From NCBI GenBank assembly GCA_947460085.1, contig CANHGA010000121.1, forward strand, positions 1 through 6,456: a stretch of 6,456 nt of DNA, in the 5' to 3' direction. Of this stretch, positions 1 through 5,183 are shown in pieces; position 1 is the first letter of the stretch, and every line of letters begins with the position of its first letter. The translations under genes were made by a program, and so were the position numbers. Under the pieces are notes generated by a model. The model had not been told where the DNA came from. It did no database searches and was given only the letters and a program-made list of their open reading frames with translations. The stretch is from Synechococcaceae cyanobacterium (lineage in GTDB: Bacteria; Cyanobacteriota; Cyanobacteriia; PCC-6307; Cyanobiaceae).

Positions 1-400
1 CGGCATAGGCAAACTTCGCCGTGCGAATCCCCAGCTCCTGGGCGGCCAGATCCCGGATCCGATCCCGGTTCATCGTGACCGCTGTGGCCCGGGCCGTGGG
101 AATCACGGTGATGCCTTCCGATTCCAGTTCGGCCAGGGCATCGACCGCCAGCGCTTCAATCTCTGGAATCACCACATCCGGCCGGTGCTGGCGCACCACG
201 GCCTTGAGGGCTTCCGGGTCGCCCATGGCCACCACTTCGGCCAGATCGGCCACCTGCATGGCGGGAGCTCCCGGGTAGCGATCCACGGCGATCACCCGGC
301 AGCCGAGCCGCTGGGCCGCAATGGCCACCTCCTTACCCAGCTCGCCGCTGCCCAGCAGCATCACCGTGGCCGGAAACGATTTAGCGTGGGTGTTCGACAT
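1..400 (-). CDS. purT: Formate-dependent phosphoribosylglycinamide formyltransferase PurT, N-terminal part
   Basis: PurT makes formyl-GAR from GAR, formate and ATP in cytosolic purine synthesis, without a folate donor. Only the first 133 codons are here; the family is about 390 residues, so the rest of the ATP-grasp enzyme lies beyond the left edge. Seen in the translation: the nucleotide-fold start VMLLGSGELGKE (residues 13-24), AVDRYPGAPAMQVA (38-51), VIPEIEALA (77-85) and TMNRDRIRDLAAQELGI (109-125). All match my recollection of E. coli PurT almost column for column. The ATG at 400 gives a short lead-in before the first beta strand, as in E. coli; an internal ATG at residue 14 would cut into that strand. 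No clear Shine-Dalgarno sequence precedes it. A small gene on the opposite strand starts about 15 bp away. The family call is very secure. Confidence 0.96.
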   Translation of the reverse strand, partial: MSNTHAKSFPATVMLLGSGELGKEVAIAAQRLGCRVIAVDRYPGAPAMQVADLAEVVAMGDPEALKAVVRQHRPDVVIPEIEALAVDALAELESEGITVIPTARATAVTMNRDRIRDLAAQELGIRTAKFAYA

Positions 401-415
401 GGATGGGCAGCGGTG

Positions 416-610
416 GTGGGTTTTGATTTTCAATCCCTCTTGGGCTTCAGCACCGTGTTGGGCTTTAGCACCGCAGGCGATGCGGCCAATGGGCTGCTGT
501 TTGGTTGGGATATTGCCGATATGCAGAAGTGGGCCCTGATTTATCTAGGCCTGTCTTCGATGGCGTTTGTGGTGGTCTGGGTGGTGGGTTATTTCCGCCG
601 GGCCAGCTGA
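416..610 (+). CDS. Small single-span membrane protein, unknown function
   Basis: I do not recognise this 64-residue protein. It has a Gly/Ser-rich N-terminal half with a near-repeat, LGFSTV then LGFSTA (residues 9-20), followed by AGDAANGLLFGWDIADMQKW. One strong predicted membrane helix lies at about residues 39-59 (ALIYLGLSSMAFVVVWVVGY), ending in FRRAS, a positive end suggesting a cytoplasmic C-terminus. The start is uncertain: GTG at 416 is chosen, with GTG at 413 and TTG at 440 as alternatives; a weak GGATGG at 401-406 could serve either GTG. The open frame continues further upstream, but that part is antisense to purT and reads as its shadow. The stop codon abuts the stop of the next, convergent gene. 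The coherent helix and its position between real genes suggest it is genuine; the function is unknown. Confidence 0.6.
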   Translation: MGFDFQSLLGFSTVLGFSTAGDAANGLLFGWDIADMQKWALIYLGLSSMAFVVVWVVGYFRRAS

Positions 611-853
611 TTACGCCTCGTTGAGCAGGGTCAGCTGGCACACCGGGGATTCTTCGCTGACAAACCCGTAGGCCTCAAAGACATCGGGATCGGGATGGAT
701 GATGTGCTGGCCATCGCTATGGCGCTCCAGACTGAAGCCCTCGCTGGCCATGCGTCGCATTAATCCAGCGGCCTCCTCAAAGCGGGCGGCCATTGCCTCC
801 AGGCTGGCGCAATCCGAGGTGAGACCGGTTTCTTTCCAGGTGAAGTAGGCCAT
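611..853 (-). CDS. Conserved-looking 80-residue hypothetical protein downstream of mraY
   Basis: I cannot name a family for this small soluble protein. The chosen ATG lies 2 nt after the mraY stop codon, which suggests translational coupling; an upstream in-frame start at 907 would overlap the mraY end and add residues that look like read-through. The sequence starts MAYFTWKETGLTSDC, has an amphipathic, probably helical stretch at about residues 17-38 (SLEAMAARFEEAAGLMRRMA), and ends with a mixed beta-like region containing HIIHPDPDVFEAYGFVSEE (50-68) and QLTLLNEA. There is no signal peptide, membrane span or catalytic motif I can identify. It is the last gene of the DUF3134-mraY cluster and its stop codon touches that of a convergent gene, so little space remains for a terminator. 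It looks real because frame, spacing and composition are protein-like, but any role beside cell wall synthesis is only positional. Confidence 0.75.
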   Translation of the reverse strand: MAYFTWKETGLTSDCASLEAMAARFEEAAGLMRRMASEGFSLERHSDGQHIIHPDPDVFEAYGFVSEESPVCQLTLLNEA

Positions 854-855
854 GC

Positions 856-1851
856 CTAGGGGAGCAGCAGTAATCCCACACCTACCAGTAGCAGGCTGGC
901 GATCCAAAAGTTGACCACCACCTGCTGTTCGGCCATGCCGCCCAGCTCGAAATGGTGGTGCAGGGGTGCCATGCGAAACACCCGTTTGCCCACCCCATCA
1001 GGGCCTTTGGTGGCCTTAAACACCCACACCTGCACGATTACCGAAAGCGATTCGGCCAGGAACACCCCGCCCATCACCAGCAGGGGCCACAGGCTGTTGG
1101 AGAGCAGGGCGACGGCGCTAAGGGCCGCTCCCATGGCGAGGGAGCCGGTGTCGCCCATGAACAGCCGGGCCGGGTTGCGGTTGTGGGCCAAAAACCCCAG
1201 CCAGCAGCCCGCCATCGCCAGGCAAAAGGCCGCCAAGGCAGGGTCGCCCTGGTTGCCCCGCAGCATCAGTTGCAGGCCCAGGCCCGTGAACACCACCGAG
1301 CCACAGCCCGCCGCCAGGCCATCGAGGCCATCGGTGAGGTTGGTGGCGTTGCTTTCGGCCAGAAACACAAACAAACCCAGCGGCCAGATCAACAGCCCCA
1401 GGGGCAGCACCCAGCCCAGGGCCAGGGCCACATCGCCTGCTTCTGCGGCCCCCATCCAGCCGCCGGCGCTTGCCCAGATCAAAAACAGCAGGGCCGCCCC
1501 TGCTTGAAGGGCCAATTTTCCCTTTGGGGTAAGGCCGGTATTGGTCTGCTTGGTGAGGCTGCGCCAATCGTCCACGGCGCCAATGGCCATGTAGGCCAGG
1601 GTGATCGCCGCCACCGCCAGCAACCGCGGATCGGAGGGGGTGATCAGGCCACCGATCAAGACCCCCACCGGCACCACCAGGAGGCCGCCCATGGTGGGGG
1701 TGCCCGCCTTGCTTTGGTGGGCTTTGGGCCCTTCCTCGCGGATCACCTGGCCCAGCTTGAGGGCCCGTAATTTCGGCACGCCCCAGGCGGTCACGCCCCA
1801 GCTGATCAGGGCCGCCACCACCAGGGGCAGGGTGAGCATGGAGTTGGCCAC
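856..1851 (-). CDS. mraY: Phospho-N-acetylmuramoyl-pentapeptide-transferase MraY
   Basis: MraY is the polytopic inner-membrane enzyme that transfers phospho-MurNAc-pentapeptide from UDP to undecaprenyl phosphate, forming lipid I, the first membrane step of peptidoglycan synthesis. With the GTG start at 1851 the protein has 331 residues. Family signatures are visible: QVIREEGPKAHQSKAGTPTM (35-54), the Asp pair of AIGAVDDWRSL (89-99), AESNATNLTDGLDGLA (165-180), FMGDTGSLAMG (231-241) and the His motif APLHHHFE (295-302), with about ten hydrophobic spans. Typical MraY proteins are near 360 residues, so this start looks short. The same frame stays open and hydrophobic upstream to the stop of the preceding gene but has no ATG, GTG or TTG there (see the 1852-1929 entry). 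The upstream neighbour is a DUF3134-like gene on the same strand; an 80-residue gene follows after 2 nt. Function is certain; the start is not. Confidence 0.96.
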   Translation of the reverse strand: MANSMLTLPLVVAALISWGVTAWGVPKLRALKLGQVIREEGPKAHQSKAGTPTMGGLLVVPVGVLIGGLITPSDPRLLAVAAITLAYMAIGAVDDWRSLTKQTNTGLTPKGKLALQAGAALLFLIWASAGGWMGAAEAGDVALALGWVLPLGLLIWPLGLFVFLAESNATNLTDGLDGLAAGCGSVVFTGLGLQLMLRGNQGDPALAAFCLAMAGCWLGFLAHNRNPARLFMGDTGSLAMGAALSAVALLSNSLWPLLVMGGVFLAESLSVIVQVWVFKATKGPDGVGKRVFRMAPLHHHFELGGMAEQQVVVNFWIASLLLVGVGLLLLP

Positions 1852-1929
1852 AAGGCCATCGCTCAGCAGGCAGGAGCCGAGCAGTAAAAAGCCCAGCAGT
1901 GCTGAGCTTTGACGGCTAGAGGGCGTCAG
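1852..1929 (-). other. Possible N-terminal extension of MraY, with a CTG as the only start candidate
   Basis: This stretch lies between the DUF3134-like stop codon and the GTG used for mraY and is in the mraY frame. It encodes 26 residues beginning LTPSSRQ, then a hydrophobic run ALLGFLLLGSCLLS, then DGL. A first codon CTG at 1929 shares bases with the upstream TGA (CTGA), the geometry of a coupled start, though with CTG rather than ATG. Including it gives 357 residues, close to the usual family length. Alternatives are untranslated spacer, start at GTG 1851 or ATG 1839, or a sequence error hiding a normal start codon. Confidence 0.4.
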
Positions 1930-2201
1930 TCTTCCCAGTTGTCTTCCTGTTGCTCGTCGTCTTTGTTGTAGTCCTCTTTCTCGCCCATCAGTGCCGAGAG
2001 CTCTTCCTCTTCCACCGTGCTCACGTCGGTGCTGGCGGTTTCCTCGTCGGCCACCAGGCGCCCGCTGCTTTCCAGCCAGCTGAGCAGGTCAGGTTCGTCC
2101 CGCAGGGGCAGCACGGGGGCGTGCTCACCCCGGCTATAGCGGGTGAGAGAAGGGTTAATGGTGTCGAGGCGACTACTGCCGCTGGTTGCGAGCTTGCTCA
2201 T
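1926..2201 (-). CDS. DUF3134-like acidic protein
   Basis: This 91-residue soluble protein has a conserved-looking core, NPSLTRYSRGEHAPVLPLRD (16-35) followed by EPDLLSWLESSGRLV (36-50), which I recognise as resembling the cyanobacterial DUF3134 family; this is recall, not a search result. The core is followed by a strongly acidic, probably disordered tail (residues 52-91, rich in Glu and Asp, ending NWED). The family's function is unknown to me. The ATG at 2201 is the first plausible start; no strong Shine-Dalgarno sequence is evident. It is the first gene of a minus-strand cluster with mraY, and its stop codon overlaps the CTG that could begin mraY. Across 54 bp it diverges from a small membrane protein gene and argG. 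The acidic tail differs in composition from all its neighbours but fits a small regulatory or adaptor protein as well as anything else. Confidence 0.85.
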   Translation of the reverse strand: MSKLATSGSSRLDTINPSLTRYSRGEHAPVLPLRDEPDLLSWLESSGRLVADEETASTDVSTVEEEELSALMGEKEDYNKDDEQQEDNWED

Positions 2202-2217
2202 GCGGTCAAAATCGCTG

Positions 2218-2230
2218 CAGGCTAAGCCTG
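2218..2230. promoter_or_regulatory. Perfect inverted repeat in the divergent spacer
   Basis: CAGGCT-A-AGCCTG is a perfect 6-bp inverted repeat around a single central base. It lies in the 54-bp gap between the DUF3134-like gene (minus) and the 74-residue gene before argG (plus), 16 nt and 25 nt from the respective start codons. Its position would suit a shared operator. I recognise no known regulator's site in it, such as the GTA-N8-TAC pattern of NtcA. Chance occurrence in G+C-rich DNA is possible. Confidence 0.3.
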
Positions 2231-2255
2231 ATTCATCAATCCACCACCATACCCA

Positions 2256-2480
2256 ATGGCCTCAGGTACCCCAACGGGCTTTTTGCGGTCCGTGCTGCCC
2301 CTCTGGCTCCTGGCCCTGGGCGTGAGTGCGGCCCTGGTGGCGAGTGGCCAGCATTGGCCCCAGACCCTGGTGGTCCAGCCCGTCCTGGTTTGGGGGCTGG
2401 TGTTGGTGCCGCCGGGATTGATGGCCCTTTGGTTGGTTGCCCAATGGCGGACCCCCGGCGAGGGAGAATCGCTCCATTGA
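2256..2480 (+). CDS. Small two-span membrane protein upstream of argG
   Basis: This 74-residue protein is not one I recognise. Two hydrophobic segments, about residues 11-30 (RSVLPLWLLALGVSAALVAS) and 39-63 (core VLVWGLVLVPPGLMALWLVA), are joined by a short GQHWPQT loop, a helical-hairpin layout. The N-terminus is short and polar; the C-terminus QWRTPGEGESLH is hydrophilic. The ATG at 2256 follows a C/A-rich leader with no Shine-Dalgarno sequence, so initiation is leaderless-like or weak. It ends 17 nt before argG on the same strand, and the two probably share a transcript starting in the 2202-2255 spacer. Nothing links it to arginine synthesis apart from position. Its protein-like hydrophobic pattern and the lack of any gene on the other strand support it being real. 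Confidence 0.72.
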   Translation: MASGTPTGFLRSVLPLWLLALGVSAALVASGQHWPQTLVVQPVLVWGLVLVPPGLMALWLVAQWRTPGEGESLH

Positions 2481-2485
2481 GTGCT

Positions 2486-2489
2486 GGAG
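2486..2489 (+). promoter_or_regulatory. Ribosome binding site that fixes the argG start
   Basis: GGAG ends 8 nt before the ATG at 2498 and sits just after the stop codon of the upstream small gene. It supports the ATG, or the adjacent in-frame GTG at 2495, as the argG start rather than any of the upstream positions where the frame is open. Confidence 0.7.
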
Positions 2490-2497
2490 TCACGGTG

Positions 2498-3706
2498 ATG
2501 GGTCGGGCGAAGAAGGCGGTATTGGCCTATTCAGGCGGGGTCGACACCAGCGTCTGCATTCCCTATCTGATGCAGGAATGGGGCGTGGAGGAGGTGATTA
2601 CCTTCGCTGCCGACCTGGGCCAGGGCGATGAGCTGGAGCCGATTCGTCAGAAGGCCCTCGACTCCGGCGCCAGCCAGTCGATCGTGGGCGATCTGATTGA
2701 ACCCTTCATCACCGAATTCGCCTTCCCAGCCATTCGGGCCAATGCCCTCTACGAGGGGCGTTACCCCCTCTCCACGGCCCTGGCGCGCCCCCTGATTGCC
2801 CGCCGTCTGGTGGACATTGCCCGGGAGGTGGGTGCCGATGCCGTAGCCCACGGTTGTACGGGGAAGGGCAACGACCAGGTGCGCTTTGACGTGGCCATTG
2901 GTGCGTTGGCCCCGGATCTCAAGGTGCTCACCCCAGCCCGGGAGTGGGGCATGAGCCGGGAGGAAACCATTGCCTACGGCGAGCGCTGTGGCATCCCATC
3001 ACCGGTGAGTAAAAAGTCGCCCTATTCCATCGATCTCAACCTGCTGGGCCGCTCGATTGAGGCCGGTCCCCTGGAGGATCCCAACGTGGAGCCCCCCGAG
3101 GAGATCTATGCCATGACCTGCTCGGTGGAGGCCGCTCCGGATGCTCCCCAGATCGTTGAGATCGCTTTTGAGCAGGGCAATCCCGTCAGCATTGATGGGG
3201 TGCGGCTTGATCCCGTGAGCCTGATTCGCCAAGCCAACGCTCTGGCCGGTGGCCATGGGTTTGGCCGCCTCGACATGGTGGAAAACCGGGTGGTGGGCAT
3301 CAAGAGCCGGGAGATCTACGAAACCCCTGGCCTGCTGTTGTTGATTAAGGCCCACCAGGAGCTCGAAAGCCTCACCCTGGCGGCGGATGTGCAGCGCTAC
3401 AAGCGCCAGATCGAGATGAGCTGGGCCGATTTGGTGTACCAGGGCCTCTGGTACGGCCCCCTCAAGGAAGCCCTCGATGGCTTCATCGATCGCACCCAGC
3501 AGACCGTCAACGGCACGGTGCGCTTGAAACTCCACAAAGGCAACGCCACGGTGGTGGGTCGCAGCAGCAGCACCCACAGCCTCTACGTGCCCGATATGGC
3601 CACCTACGGCTCCGACGACCAGTTCGACCACAGGGCCGCCGAGGGTTTCATCTATGTGTGGGGTCTGCCCACCCGCCTGTGGGCCGCCGCTAGACGCCGC
3701 CCCTAG
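2498..3706 (+). CDS. argG: Argininosuccinate synthase
   Basis: ArgG condenses citrulline and aspartate with ATP, giving argininosuccinate, AMP and pyrophosphate: the penultimate step of arginine synthesis, in the cytosol as a tetramer. The 402-residue length is normal for the family. Visible signatures: the ATP pyrophosphatase P-loop AYSGGVDTSV (10-19), HGCTGKGNDQVRFD (118-131), SPYSIDLNLLGRSIEAG (174-190), GRLDMVENRVVGIKSREIYE (256-275), GRSSSTHSLY (354-363) and the C-terminal FDHRAAEGFIYVWGLPTRLW (376-395). The ATG is placed by the GGAG at 2486 and by the family's usual start a few residues before the P-loop; the frame is open further upstream but that translation is not ArgG-like. It follows the 74-residue membrane protein gene after 17 nt. 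Its TAG stop overlaps the stop of the convergent gene. Nothing is truncated or abnormal. Confidence 0.98.
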   Translation: MGRAKKAVLAYSGGVDTSVCIPYLMQEWGVEEVITFAADLGQGDELEPIRQKALDSGASQSIVGDLIEPFITEFAFPAIRANALYEGRYPLSTALARPLIARRLVDIAREVGADAVAHGCTGKGNDQVRFDVAIGALAPDLKVLTPAREWGMSREETIAYGERCGIPSPVSKKSPYSIDLNLLGRSIEAGPLEDPNVEPPEEIYAMTCSVEAAPDAPQIVEIAFEQGNPVSIDGVRLDPVSLIRQANALAGGHGFGRLDMVENRVVGIKSREIYETPGLLLLIKAHQELESLTLAADVQRYKRQIEMSWADLVYQGLWYGPLKEALDGFIDRTQQTVNGTVRLKLHKGNATVVGRSSSTHSLYVPDMATYGSDDQFDHRAAEGFIYVWGLPTRLWAAARRRP

Positions 3707-4170
3707 CCGGCATTGTTGAGCCCAAAGGCGTGGCGGATCACCTGGCTGAGTCGGGGCCGTTCCGCCCGGCTCGGCTTGACTGGCGGCAGCAGCTCTGCCG
3801 CTTTGAAGTTGGTGGGGCCGGCCTGCAGTTGCCGCACCTGATGGCGCAGGGCTTGGTTTTCGGCGAGCAGGGGCTGGAGCCGCTGTTGAAATTTGCGCTC
3901 AAAGATCTCTGGAATGTCTTCGAGCAGGGCGTTCAGGCTGGTGATTTCGGCAAGGGCCGTCTCCAGCTCCCGTTCCACGGCCCTGAGTTCGCGAAAGTTT
4001 GGGGCTTCTGGTGCGGCTTCCGCTGGAGCTCCAGGTGGGGCTTCAGCCGCTGGGTTGAGCTGATCTTTGGCCCAAACAAAAACCGAAGCAGCCGCAGAGG
4101 GCCACTTCGGTTCGGGGACTGGTTGTTGCTCCGGCTCCATGGCCGGACCATACAGATTGGGATTGGGCAT
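3703..4170 (-). CDS. Proline/alanine-rich coiled-coil protein, unknown function
   Basis: This 155-residue soluble protein has three parts. The N-terminus (1-56) is rich in Pro, Ala and Glu and probably disordered. A long helical segment (about 57-117) looks like a coiled coil, with heptad-like Leu and Glu spacing in RELRAVERELETALAEITSL and later AENQALRHQVRQLQ, interrupted by LLEDIPEIFERKFQQRL (82-98). The C-terminal tail has PPVKPSRAERPRLSQVIRHA (129-148). It has no signal peptide or membrane span. I recognise no domain; it could be a structural or scaffold protein. It lies 43 nt downstream of rpsF on the same strand with a hairpin between, so it may be the last gene of the aroE-tic20-rpsF transcript. 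ATG 4170 is preferred; ATG 4140 (residue 11) is an alternative. Its stop overlaps that of argG. Confidence 0.78.
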   Translation of the reverse strand: MPNPNLYGPAMEPEQQPVPEPKWPSAAASVFVWAKDQLNPAAEAPPGAPAEAAPEAPNFRELRAVERELETALAEITSLNALLEDIPEIFERKFQQRLQPLLAENQALRHQVRQLQAGPTNFKAAELLPPVKPSRAERPRLSQVIRHAFGLNNAG

Positions 4171-4192
4171 GACAAGCCCAGATCAACGGGCA

Positions 4193-4213
4193 GCTCGCTC
4201 AAAAAGAGCGTGC
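4193..4213 (-). other. Hairpin just after the rpsF stop
   Basis: Read on minus, GC-A-CGCTC pairs with GAGCG-A-GC around a TTTTT loop, with one A/A mismatch. It begins directly after the rpsF stop codon, before the coiled-coil gene. No T run follows the stem, so it is not a standard intrinsic terminator. It could protect the rpsF end of the transcript or reduce read-through into the next gene; that role is inferred. Confidence 0.35.
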
Positions 4214-4600
4214 TTAAACAGCAGCCGTGACGTCTTCGGTGCTGGCGGCTGGGGCCATGGGGGCGGCTTCGCTGGCGGTGCCAGGGATGGCGCGGGGGGC
4301 GGGCATGGGGCCGTCCTGCTTGATGGTGAGGTAACGGATCACGTCCTCGGAGAGGCGCATGGCCCGCTCCATCGGGGCGACTTGCTGGCCATCACCATCG
4401 TGGTTGAGCTGCACGTAGATGCCTTCGCGGTGCTTCGCGATCGAATAGGCCAGACGGCGCTTACCGCGCATTTGGCAATCCAACACCACACCACCGGACT
4501 CGGTCACGAGATCGCGGTACTTGGTGACATGGGTTTCCACCTCTTCCTCCGGGATGTCCGGACGAAGGATGTACATGGTTTCGTAATAAGACTGCGTCAT
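4214..4600 (-). CDS. rpsF: Small ribosomal subunit protein S6
   Basis: S6 is a 30S subunit protein that pairs with S18 on the central domain of 16S rRNA. The 128-residue product shows the S6 fold: QSYYETMYILRPDIPEEEV (3-21), VTESGGVVLDCQMRGKRRLA (32-51), YSIAKHREGIYVQLNHDG (52-69) and the last strand and helix with MERAMRLSEDVIRYLTIKQD (77-96). A low-complexity Ala/Pro/Thr tail (about 98-128) follows, where S6 proteins vary in length. ATG 4600 gives the standard N-terminus; an AGGCGA-like sequence on minus just upstream is a modest ribosome binding site. Here rpsF sits with tic20 and aroE rather than with rpsR and rplI as in many bacteria. A 93-nt leader separates it from tic20 and may hold its own promoter or control structure. 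Confidence 0.97.
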   Translation of the reverse strand: MTQSYYETMYILRPDIPEEEVETHVTKYRDLVTESGGVVLDCQMRGKRRLAYSIAKHREGIYVQLNHDGDGQQVAPMERAMRLSEDVIRYLTIKQDGPMPAPRAIPGTASEAAPMAPAASTEDVTAAV

Positions 4601-4693
4601 GGTCGCCTGTCGGGGAAGCCTTTAAGGGGCAGGGGCCAGCGAGCGCAAGGCTCACCAGCGACGAATCGACAAACCTATCGCAGCAGCTGCTGG
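4601..4693 (-). promoter_or_regulatory. rpsF leader region
   Basis: This 93-nt spacer between the Tic20-like gene and rpsF is the longest gap inside the minus-strand cluster. It contains a 12-bp palindrome at 4681-4692, a small CCTT-T-AAGG inverted repeat at 4619-4627 and a CCGACAGGCGACC run directly before the rpsF start. In many bacteria rpsF leaders carry a structure bound by the S6:S18 dimer. I cannot fold this one reliably, and no clear -35/-10 pair is visible. Confidence 0.3.
4681..4692. repeat. Perfect 12-bp palindrome after the Tic20-like gene
   Basis: CAGCAGCTGCTG equals its own reverse complement and starts 1 nt past the Tic20-like stop codon. As RNA it can form only a short stem with almost no loop. 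No T run follows on minus, so it does not qualify as a terminator. It could be a protein-binding site or a chance CAG/CTG tract. Confidence 0.45.
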
Positions 4694-5176
4694 CTAGTTC
4701 AGCTGCATGCGCACCGCTTCGGACACCGTGGGGATATCGGCTTCCTTGCCCCGCAGGCTTTCGACCACCCCAAAGCCCACCAACACCAGAATCCCGAGGA
4801 ACACCGTGTTGCTGAGGGTTCTGCCCGCAAAGTTGCCGCCATTGAGCCGCAGCACCCCAAAGGCGAGGTTGATCAGCACGAGCACGATGTCCACCAAAAT
4901 CGCCTGCAGCACGCTGTAGCGGATGAAGTAGGGCACCCGGGTGTTGCGGACCACCGCCAGGAAGAGCACCAGGAAGAGCACCAGGCTCCCAAAGGGCACC
5001 ACCTGCTGCACCATCACCACGGGTAGGGCGGGCAGCTGGAGCCAGGTCAGGATTGGGAACAGGCCAAACAGCCCCTGGCCGAAGGGAATGCCATCGCTCC
5101 AGGGGAGCAGGTAGGCCGCTGCCGCCAACAGCCGTTGCCAGATCGGGGGCCCTTGCATCGCGCCGGTGCTGCTCAT
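4694..5176 (-). CDS. Tic20-family membrane protein
   Basis: This 160-residue polytopic membrane protein matches the cyanobacterial relatives of Tic20, the chloroplast inner-envelope import protein. The cue is AVVRNTRVPYFIRYSVLQAI (74-93) followed by LVDIVLVLINLAFGVL (94-109), close to the family's VVRNPRI..FIRFN..QAILLDI pattern, together with an early YLLPWSDGIPFG (22-33). Hydrophobic segments lie at about 14-26, 48-60, 62-77, 88-109 and 122-139, with a short polar C-terminus ADIPTVSEAVRMQLN. The bacterial function is not established; a plasma or thylakoid membrane location is expected. ATG 5176 is preceded on minus by GAGG at 5-nt spacing, a good ribosome binding site, and lies only 7 nt after the aroE stop, so the two are almost surely co-transcribed. 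rpsF follows after 93 nt. Length is usual for the family. Confidence 0.9.
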   Translation of the reverse strand: MSSTGAMQGPPIWQRLLAAAAYLLPWSDGIPFGQGLFGLFPILTWLQLPALPVVMVQQVVPFGSLVLFLVLFLAVVRNTRVPYFIRYSVLQAILVDIVLVLINLAFGVLRLNGGNFAGRTLSNTVFLGILVLVGFGVVESLRGKEADIPTVSEAVRMQLN

Positions 5177-5183
5177 GGAGGCC

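Noticed and set aside
185..412. Upstream extension of the small membrane protein frame into purT
   Set aside because: It is antisense to conserved purT codons and reads as a His/Gly-rich shadow.
952..1770. Long plus-strand open frame (272 codons) antisense to mraY
   Set aside because: Composition is His/Gln/Gly biased, while the minus strand reads as clear MraY with all motifs.
2186..2497. Upstream extension of the argG frame
   Set aside because: The frame is open but its translation is Gly/Pro/Ala-rich and unlike ArgG; the GGAG at 2486 and family length place the start at 2498. The small membrane protein occupies the stretch in another frame.
2999..3631. Minus-strand open frame (210 codons) antisense to argG
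   Set aside because: Shadow of the argG reading frame, with biased composition and no family features.
4193..4213. Hairpin after rpsF as an intrinsic terminator
   Set aside because: No T tract follows the stem on minus and the stem has a mismatch, so it is listed only as a hairpin.
4958..4985. 12-bp tandem repeat (unit CAGGAAGAGCAC, twice) in the Tic20-like gene
   Set aside because: It encodes a repeated VLFL in a membrane helix; length agrees with my recollection of the family here, so it looks like low-complexity hydrophobic coding rather than an insertion.
4067..5026. Long open frame on plus (319 codons) across rpsF and the Tic20-like gene
   Set aside because: His/Gln/Gly-rich composition and no recognisable domain; it is antisense to two well-supported genes and typical of G+C-rich shadow frames.
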